A stretch of 6,134 nucleotides of DNA from Sulfurimonas sp. (GTDB taxonomy: Bacteria > Campylobacterota > Campylobacteria > Campylobacterales > Sulfurimonadaceae), in contig JANTGW010000064.1 in the NCBI GenBank assembly GCA_024762705.1, positions 1 to 6,134 on the forward strand, in the 5' to 3' direction. A model generated the notes under the pieces. It worked only from the letters and a program-made list of their open reading frames with translations, was not told the DNA's origin and did no database searches. The position numbers and the translations under genes are program-made. Position 1 is the stretch's first letter; every line of letters begins with the position of its first letter. Positions 1 to 6,134 of the stretch are shown here, one piece after another.

Positions 1-1089
1 TGTAACATACATACCAAATGCATCACCTACAGCCTTATTTGTAAGTTTTCCCCCAAAAGTGTTTAAGGCACTTTTCATAACATCAAACTTGTTTAGTACT
101 TCTTGAGCACCAAAGGTTGCAAGTATTTTAATGTAAGGTAACGTTGCATTTGTAAGCGCAAAGGTTGAAGTTCTCGGATAAGCCCCTGGCATATTTGCCA
201 CACAATAATGTAAGATGCCATCTTCTACATACACCGGATCAGAGTGTGTTGTTGGTCTTGAAGTTTCAAAACATCCTCCCTGGTCAATGGAAACATCAAC
301 CAGTACACTTCCCTTTTTCATCACACCAAGCATATCTTTTGTAATAAGTTTTGGTGCTTTGGCACCCGGTATAAGAACAGTGCCTATTATCATATCTGTT
401 TGGGGTAAAAATTCTGCAATAGCACTTGATGAACTATAAAGTGTTGCAACATTTGAAGGCAGAACATCTTCAAGATAACGAAGTCTATCAAGGTTTATAT
501 CAAATACTGTCACGTCAGCTCCAAGCCCCGCAGCTATCTGCGCTGCAGCTTTACCTGCTACACCACCCCCAAGAACCATCACTTTAGCTCTTTGCGTACC
601 GGCAACACCGCCGGGTAAAATTCCCACTCCTCCATGATAACGCCCCAGATACACACTTCCCATCATAGGTGCTATCTTACCTGCAACTTCGCTCATAGGC
701 TCCAATAATGGCAGTTTTTTACCAACATTCAGAGTTTCATATGCAAAAGCATTTATTTTTTTCTCTAACAGAAATTGCGTAAGTTTTTTATCTGCAGCCA
801 AATGCAGGTATGTAAAAAGCGTTTGTCCTTCTTTGAAGAGTTTGTATTCTATTTCTATAGGCTCTTTGACCTTTACGATCAATTCAGCCTTTTGGAAAAC
901 TTCAGCAGCACTTTTAACAAGCAAAGCACCTGCATTCCTATAAGCTTCATCACTAAATCCACTGCCTTCTCCGGCACCTTCTTGTACAAAGATTTTGTTA
1001 TCAGCTAGAAGAAGCTCTTTTACTCCTGCTGGTGTGATTGAGACGCGATTTTCATCCGGTTTTATCTCTTTAGGTACTCCAATGATCAT
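1..1089 (-). CDS. ald: Alanine dehydrogenase, 3' end cut by window edge
   Basis: NAD-dependent cytoplasmic enzyme interconverting L-alanine with pyruvate plus ammonium. I translated it from the reverse strand: 363 codons are open from ATG 1089-1087 to the left edge. The N-terminus MIIGVPKEIKPDENRVSITP is typical of the family. R15, K75 (in VKVKEP) and H96 (in YLHLAAD) match known substrate and catalytic residues of the Mycobacterium tuberculosis enzyme. The Rossmann NAD site GGGVAGKAA is at about 174-182, and the catalytic Asp (D269) lies in VSIDQGG. The family is about 370 residues long, so only roughly ten C-terminal residues are missing. The start has a strong Shine-Dalgarno GGAGGT (1100-1095) lying in the 12-nt gap after the upstream small gene, so the two are probably cotranscribed. 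It could assimilate ammonium into alanine or use alanine as a nitrogen source; the sequence does not decide which. Confidence 0.96.
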   Translation of the reverse strand, partial: MIIGVPKEIKPDENRVSITPAGVKELLLADNKIFVQEGAGEGSGFSDEAYRNAGALLVKSAAEVFQKAELIVKVKEPIEIEYKLFKEGQTLFTYLHLAADKKLTQFLLEKKINAFAYETLNVGKKLPLLEPMSEVAGKIAPMMGSVYLGRYHGGVGILPGGVAGTQRAKVMVLGGGVAGKAAAQIAAGLGADVTVFDINLDRLRYLEDVLPSNVATLYSSSSAIAEFLPQTDMIIGTVLIPGAKAPKLITKDMLGVMKKGSVLVDVSIDQGGCFETSRPTTHSDPVYVEDGILHYCVANMPGAYPRTSTFALTNATLPYIKILATFGAQEVLNKFDVMKSALNTFGGKLTNKAVGDAFGMYVT

Positions 1090-1101
1090 AACAGACCTCC
1101 A

Positions 1102-1314
1102 TTAATAGCTGCCCTCACCGACAGATATGACATAATTGTTATCTACTTCAATAACAGCAAATTCATGCTTGCCACAAAATGACTCATTAAGCTGCTGTGC
1201 CCAGGCACGAGCAACCATCAAAGCGTTCTCTTTATCATCAAATGTTTTGATCTGCGGCATATTTTGACGTTTTGCACATCCACACATTTTTTCTACTACT
1301 ACATGATGTTCCAT
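1102..1314 (-). CDS. Small Cys-containing protein of unknown function (70 aa)
   Basis: I do not recognise this family. The 70-residue protein starts at ATG 1314-1312, preceded by AAGGAT about seven to eight nt upstream, and stops with TAA at 1104-1102. It has a His/Val-rich start (MEHHVVVEKM), a CGC pair (C11, C13), a probable helix (about 28-44, KENALMVARAWAQQLNESF) with C47 just after it, and a probable strand pair (about 50-66, HEFAVIEVDNNYVISV). There is no signal peptide or membrane segment, so it is probably cytoplasmic. It is the first gene after the sigma-54-like promoter and lies 12 nt before ald, with the ald ribosome site starting immediately after its stop. That points to a shared transcript and perhaps a role in nitrogen or metal physiology. 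Good start signals and spacing support a real gene. Confidence 0.8.
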   Translation of the reverse strand: MEHHVVVEKMCGCAKRQNMPQIKTFDDKENALMVARAWAQQLNESFCGKHEFAVIEVDNNYVISVGEGSY

Positions 1315-1352
1315 AATTCATCCTTATTTTTAATCTAAACTAATAGACTTCT

Positions 1353-1368
1353 TGCATAAAACATGCCA
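1353..1368 (-). promoter_or_regulatory. Sigma-54 (RpoN) type promoter for the small gene and ald
   Basis: The minus strand reads TGGCATGTTTTATGCA. Against the sigma-54 consensus TGGCAC/tG-N4-TTGCA it differs only at the first T of the -12 box (A instead). The invariant GG and GC are exactly ten bases apart. The predicted transcription start is near 1342, giving a leader of about 28 nt that contains the ribosome site of the 70-aa gene. In known systems such a promoter needs an enhancer-binding activator such as NtrC or NifA. A single short match can occur by chance, but its place and direction fit. Confidence 0.6.
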
Positions 1369-1397
1369 ATGATGAAATTTTCAAAAAAATTCATCAT
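1369..1397. repeat. Imperfect palindrome between divergent genes (possible operator)
   Basis: The arms ATGATGAA (1369-1376) and TTCATCAT (1390-1397) are perfectly complementary. Inside them, TTTT (1378-1381) pairs with AAAA (1385-1388) after a single A-A mismatch, leaving a CAA centre. The dyad directly abuts the -24 side of the sigma-54 element and covers the -35 of the alternative promoter. No U-tract follows on either strand, so it is not a normal terminator. It is a plausible operator for a dimeric regulator acting on one or both divergent transcripts; the regulator is unknown. Confidence 0.5.
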
Positions 1398-1451
1398 CGA
1401 CTGCCCTTTTAAGAATACAAAATGCATAGTGAGTTAGAAAAAGATAGAAAC

Positions 1452-1457
1452 AAGGAG
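1452..1457 (+). promoter_or_regulatory. Ribosome binding site fixing the start of the NifX-like gene
   Basis: AAGGAG lies five nt before ATG 1463. A GTG at 1457 is also in frame but overlaps this Shine-Dalgarno, so the ATG at 1463 is preferred; this removes two residues from the longest reading frame. Confidence 0.85.
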
Positions 1458-1462
1458 TGCTT

Positions 1463-1903
1463 ATGTTAATAGCAATACCACTTACTACAGAATTGAGTAT
1501 TTATCATAACAATCCTTTTACCGCACCACAATTTGGGATTTATTCTATAGAAAAACAAGAACGGAATATTTTATTTCTACAAAAAAACATTGTGCAAAAC
1601 CCATGGAGTAAAACTAATGATACAAGTTTTGATGAAGAGCAGATTACATGTAGTTGTACACCAGAAAAACAGTGTGAATTGACACATATGGTGCAGCATT
1701 ACGGTTTAGCAGATTTACTTAGTAGCTGTACGTATCTGTTGGCAGATAAAAGATGTGACAATATAGCAAATACATTTCAAAAATTGCATATTAAGCTCTA
1801 TAAGATTCCGGCAATCATAAAAGATCCAAAAAGTGCTATAAAAAATTTAATCATAGGAGTTTCTCTTGCAGATCACATACAAGACATCCATTATGCATCT
1901 TGA
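1463..1903 (+). CDS. NifX/NifB-type iron-molybdenum cofactor domain protein
   Basis: This 146-residue cytoplasmic protein resembles the dinitrogenase Fe-Mo cofactor biosynthesis domain shared by NifX, NafY, VnfX and the C-terminus of NifB. Members bind or carry NifB-co or FeMo-co precursors. The N-terminal strand MLIAIPLTTE is followed by a segment (about 14-26, HNNPFTAPQFGIY) aligning with the usual QHFG-x-(A/S)-x-x-FAIY motif. The C-terminal half (about 77-131, YGLADLLSSCTYLLAD to SAIKNL) matches the family pattern of a helix, a 'cysteine-or-aspartate-valine' strand and the IKLYKIP strand. The usual HFGR-type motif is degenerate (HNNPF). A middle insert carries C63, C65 and C71 (CxCx5C), which could bind a metal or cluster. 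It is the first gene of the rightward operon, and its 3' end overlaps the next gene by 38 nt. The family is fairly certain; which subfamily (NifX or another) is not. Confidence 0.75.
   Translation: MLIAIPLTTELSIYHNNPFTAPQFGIYSIEKQERNILFLQKNIVQNPWSKTNDTSFDEEQITCSCTPEKQCELTHMVQHYGLADLLSSCTYLLADKRCDNIANTFQKLHIKLYKIPAIIKDPKSAIKNLIIGVSLADHIQDIHYAS
1855..1859 (+). promoter_or_regulatory. Ribosome binding site supporting a TTG start
   Basis: AGGAG, inside the 3' end of the NifX-like gene, stands six nt before TTG 1866. The alternative in-frame ATG at 1893 has no recognisable Shine-Dalgarno before it (sequence ACAAGACATCCATT). I therefore favour TTG 1866 for the Tpx-like gene, giving translational coupling to the upstream gene. 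Confidence 0.6.
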
Positions 1904-2378
1904 TGAAGACCCATTGGATATAGGCTATGCATCTGAAAAGATAAAAGTCAATACGTACGCAGGTAATGAAATAGAAATTGGCGGACAAAATGGCAAAACG
2001 CAACTTTTTCTTACTTTACCAAACATTGATGAAAAAAATCTTGAAGAGCTTATGTTTATCAAAAAGAATGTATTGCAGTCATTTGATGCCTGCAATACAT
2101 ATATTATCACTTCAAAAAAATATAAAAATGTTTTTAAGGATGAAAAAATACAATTTACACAAGACAGCGAAGGTGAAATGGGTGATTTTTATGGCACCCG
2201 AATCGCAGATGGAGAGCTTGCAGGGAATCAAACAAAAGCACTCATACTTATTAGTAAGGACGGAGCGATATTTTACGATGAGTTTCTGAGTGATCTCACG
2301 CAAACATTTAATCAAGATACACTTTACAGAAAACTAAAAGCAGCTGATGAGTGCTACACAGGAAAAGGATGTCACTAA
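1866..2378 (+). CDS. Tpx-type peroxiredoxin-like protein lacking the peroxidatic Cys
   Basis: The 170-residue protein (161 if started at ATG 1893) aligns by eye with thiol peroxidase Tpx. VNTYAGNEIEIGG (28-40) matches the Tpx N-terminal hairpin. LFLTLPNIDEKNL (47-59) matches the active-site strand, written FPSIDTGVC in E. coli Tpx. YGTRIADGELAG (109-120) is very close to the Tpx YGVAIADGPLKG, and the following strand, helix and 'YRKLKAA' end as Tpx does. The peroxidatic Cys position is occupied by L59, and the segment bearing the Tpx resolving Cys (RFCGAEG) is missing. About 25 residues are also absent between the hairpin and the active-site strand. Cysteines present are C76 and a C-terminal pair C163/C169 in CYTGKGCH. 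Classical peroxidase activity is therefore unlikely; binding, scaffold or a different thiol chemistry is inferred. It overlaps both neighbours. Confidence 0.7.
   Translation: MQITYKTSIMHLDEDPLDIGYASEKIKVNTYAGNEIEIGGQNGKTQLFLTLPNIDEKNLEELMFIKKNVLQSFDACNTYIITSKKYKNVFKDEKIQFTQDSEGEMGDFYGTRIADGELAGNQTKALILISKDGAIFYDEFLSDLTQTFNQDTLYRKLKAADECYTGKGCH
2068..2100. repeat. Perfect 11-bp inverted repeat inside the Tpx-like gene
   Basis: ATGTATTGCAG (2068-2078) and CTGCAATACAT (2090-2100) are exact reverse complements around an 11-nt loop. As RNA this would form a strong hairpin within the coding region. No T-run follows, so a Rho-independent terminator is unlikely. Function is unknown. Confidence 0.6.
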
Positions 2379-3208
2379 TGCAGACAAAAATACAACAGAT
2401 AAAAGCAGAGATACGAAACCAGATATGCATACCATATTTTGGACTAGGAATCTTCAAAGAGACGAAAACAAAAGATGGTGAACAGATGCCCTATGATTCT
2501 GATTCAATGATACTAATGATGAACAGCGGAAGAGCTATGAGTCCAAGACTTATGTTTGAATACTCCCGTGCTGCAATGCACCTTGAACAGCGTCGTGGTG
2601 TTGAGTATATACAACAGATGATGAATTGGATCTATACAAAAGATTTTGAGCCGACACCATTGCAAAAAACAATTGTTGATATGTCGTCACGTTTTATTGT
2701 TGATACAAACCGCGATTCAAAGATTCAGGAACTCTTAGCATATGAACCACATTGTCTCATAATGGGAAAAGCCAGAATTATGGCCGAAGAAAATCGTTAT
2801 GTAATTTATGAATATGATACTGAAAATAAAAAATATTTTGAAGTGGAAGAAGAAGTTTTGGAAAATGCAAAAAAAATTCTCTTTAAACCGCTTGGTTCAA
2901 CACTACCAGAACCTAGTTTTGTAATCTCAGATGCGGATTATGTTGACTGGCTTACAGAAGCCATGGGTGGTTTTGCAGTTCCTCCAATAATAAAAACATA
3001 TCGTAAAACAAAAAAATACCTTTTTCTAGGAACTTTATTTGATCGTGATACTGACAGAATGGTCGCTAATGAGCTGACACTCGATCTTGAAGGCGGTTAT
3101 GTCATCAATGATCAGCCGCTTTCAAAAAAAGAGGAAAAATTCATCAAACGACACAACCTCGAACTTCTTGAGATGTCGCTAGAAGAGTTTACTAAAGAAT
3201 TTATTTAA
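2378..3208 (+). CDS. SIR2-like domain protein of the nif-cluster type
   Basis: This 276-residue protein resembles, from memory, the conserved 'SIR2-like' protein found in proteobacterial nif clusters, including that of Azotobacter. Recognisable blocks are IPYFGLGIFKETKTKDG (18-34), the PYDSDSMILMMNSGR block (38-52), PRLMFEYSRAAMHLEQRRG (56-74), LFKPLGSTLPEPSFV (168-182), SDADYVDWLTEAMGGFAVPP (184-203) and YLFLG with DTDRMV further on. The FKPLGS...SDADYV pattern corresponds to the (L)HGS...seeDY pattern of SIR2-like domains, but the catalytic His before Gly is a Leu (L172). NAD-cleaving activity is therefore doubtful, which is my inference. There is no signal or membrane segment. ATG 2378 overlaps the previous TAA (TAATG) and follows AAGGA by eight nt; an upstream in-frame GTG (2351) has no such support. 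Its biochemical role is unknown; the conserved pairing with nif genes is the main clue. Confidence 0.7.
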   Translation: MQTKIQQIKAEIRNQICIPYFGLGIFKETKTKDGEQMPYDSDSMILMMNSGRAMSPRLMFEYSRAAMHLEQRRGVEYIQQMMNWIYTKDFEPTPLQKTIVDMSSRFIVDTNRDSKIQELLAYEPHCLIMGKARIMAEENRYVIYEYDTENKKYFEVEEEVLENAKKILFKPLGSTLPEPSFVISDADYVDWLTEAMGGFAVPPIIKTYRKTKKYLFLGTLFDRDTDRMVANELTLDLEGGYVINDQPLSKKEEKFIKRHNLELLEMSLEEFTKEFI

Positions 3209-3223
3209 TTAAAAGGAGTCTAT

Positions 3224-3820
3224 ATGCCATTAATACCAACCGTAAAAGATCGTTCCCCTAGAGGAGAACGTTATTTTGATCTTTTCTCAAAACTACTAAA
3301 TGACCGTGTGATCATGATCACAGAACCGATCGATGATCATATGATGGGGGTGATAGTCTCTCAACTTCTCTATCTTGAGGCAGAAGATTCAAGTGAGCCT
3401 ATACATATCTATATAAGCTCACCCGGAGGCTCTGTTATGGCAGGACTTGCCATTTTGGACACGATGCAACTCATTAGTGCGCCTGTACATACCTATGCTA
3501 TGGGTATGGTTGCATCGATGGCAGCTGTTCTTTTTACCTGCGGTAAAAAAGGACATCGTTATGTTTTACCAAATGCAGAAGTGATGATCCATCAACCACT
3601 TGGCGGTGCATCTGGACAGGCAAGCGACATCGAAATTCAGGCTAACCACATCTTGAAGTTAAAAAAAAGACTTTATAAAATTATTGCAAAGGCGACTGGA
3701 AAACATGTTAAAACAATTGAAAAAGCGAGCGATCGTGATAACTATTTTGAAGCATCTGAAGCGATTGCATTCGGATTGGCCGACACAGTATTAGACTCTA
3801 TAACGCAAAAGGATATATAA
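3224..3820 (+). CDS. clpP: ATP-dependent Clp protease proteolytic subunit (nif-linked paralogue)
   Basis: Serine peptidase that forms the double-heptamer chamber degrading substrates fed by ClpX in the cytoplasm. At 198 residues it has normal family length. The complete catalytic triad is visible: S98 in GMVASMAA, H123 in MIHQPLGG and D172 in SDRDNYF. The conserved RGERYFDLFSKLLNDR N-terminal block, the YISSPGGSV oxyanion-region loop and GQASDIEIQA are all present. ATG 3224 has AAGGAG five nt upstream. It lies 15 nt after the SIR2-like gene and its stop directly touches the clpX start. It departs from the housekeeping ClpP I recall for this phylum in several conserved blocks (for example MVASMAAVLF versus QAASMGAFLL), and its operon context is specialised. 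A second, housekeeping clpP elsewhere in the genome is therefore expected but not shown here. Confidence 0.96.
   Translation: MPLIPTVKDRSPRGERYFDLFSKLLNDRVIMITEPIDDHMMGVIVSQLLYLEAEDSSEPIHIYISSPGGSVMAGLAILDTMQLISAPVHTYAMGMVASMAAVLFTCGKKGHRYVLPNAEVMIHQPLGGASGQASDIEIQANHILKLKKRLYKIIAKATGKHVKTIEKASDRDNYFEASEAIAFGLADTVLDSITQKDI
3307..3322. repeat. 16-bp perfect palindrome, CRP-like, inside clpP
   Basis: TGTGATCATGATCACA is a perfect dyad and fits TGTGA-N6-TCACA, the Crp half-site pattern. It is in coding sequence (codons for R-V-I-M-I-T near residue 30), in a stretch with several GATC sites (3310, 3316, 3328, 3335). It may simply reflect codon choice in a conserved ClpP strand; a regulatory role is unproven. 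Confidence 0.4.

Positions 3821-6134
<2,314 letters not shown>

Larger units (their letters stand above)
1315..1462. promoter_or_regulatory. Divergent intergenic control region
   Basis: This is the only non-coding stretch of note. It separates the leftward small gene/ald pair from the rightward six-gene run. On the minus strand it holds a sigma-54-like promoter (1353-1368), an overlapping weaker sigma-70-like candidate (TTGAAA 1384-1379, 17-nt spacer, TTTTAT 1361-1356) and a palindrome (1369-1397). On the plus strand I found no GG-N10-GC element and only weak -10 candidates such as AAGAAT (1411-1416) and CATAGT (1425-1430), without a convincing -35. The rightward operon promoter is therefore unresolved. 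Confidence 0.7.

Noticed and set aside
215..1008. Rightward reading frames at 215-439 and 775-1008
   Set aside because: They lie antisense to the well-supported alanine dehydrogenase, have no ribosome site and no recognisable family.
1369..1397. Rho-independent terminator between the divergent genes
   Set aside because: No gene converges on it, the stem is AT-rich and no T-run follows on either strand.
1464..1479. NifA-type upstream activator site TGT-N10-ACA at the start of the NifX-like gene
   Set aside because: The sequence is TGT-N10-ACC, one base off, inside coding sequence and not correctly placed for a rightward promoter.
1925..2315. Reading frames on both strands (1925-2110 minus, 1978-2289 plus, 2112-2315 minus)
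   Set aside because: All are alternative frames of the Tpx-like gene, which has clear family similarity in its own frame.

Overview
The window looks like chromosomal DNA from a low-GC, gene-dense bacterium, most likely a nitrogen-fixing member of the Campylobacterota (Sulfurimonas / Sulfuricurvum / Arcobacter type). This rests on remembered resemblance of the terminal NifS to Campylobacterota NifS, on the AT-rich base use, and on a GG-N10-GC sigma-54 type promoter. No database search was possible.

Layout. Two genes run leftward: a small unrecognised Cys-containing protein (1102-1314), then alanine dehydrogenase (1-1089, C-terminus cut by the window edge), 12 nt apart and probably one transcript. 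A 148-nt divergent intergenic region (1315-1462) holds a good sigma-54-like promoter pointing left and an imperfect 29-nt palindrome next to it. Six genes then run rightward with gaps of at most 15 nt or with overlaps: a NifX/NifB-type cofactor-domain protein (1463-1903), a Tpx-type peroxiredoxin-like protein without its peroxidatic cysteine (1866-2378), a SIR2-like protein of the kind seen in nif clusters (2378-3208), ClpP (3224-3820), ClpX (3821-5038) and the cysteine desulfurase NifS (5040 to the right edge, last ~30 residues missing). They look like one operon.

How the parts fit. NifS supplies sulfur for Fe-S clusters, and the NifX-type domain is known to bind or carry nitrogenase cofactor precursors. 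ClpX is the unfoldase and ClpP the protease of ClpXP. A nif-associated ClpX (ClpX2 of Azotobacter vinelandii) has been reported to control NifB and NifEN levels; here both ClpX and ClpP appear dedicated. The two proteins between them (Tpx-like and SIR2-like) both seem to lack the catalytic residue of their fold, so they may be binding, adaptor or scaffold proteins rather than enzymes. My reading is a nitrogenase-cofactor assembly and protein quality-control operon, divergent from a nitrogen-metabolism pair. The link to nitrogen fixation is inferred from gene content: no nifHDK genes are in the window, and NifS in this phylum can also be the housekeeping enzyme.
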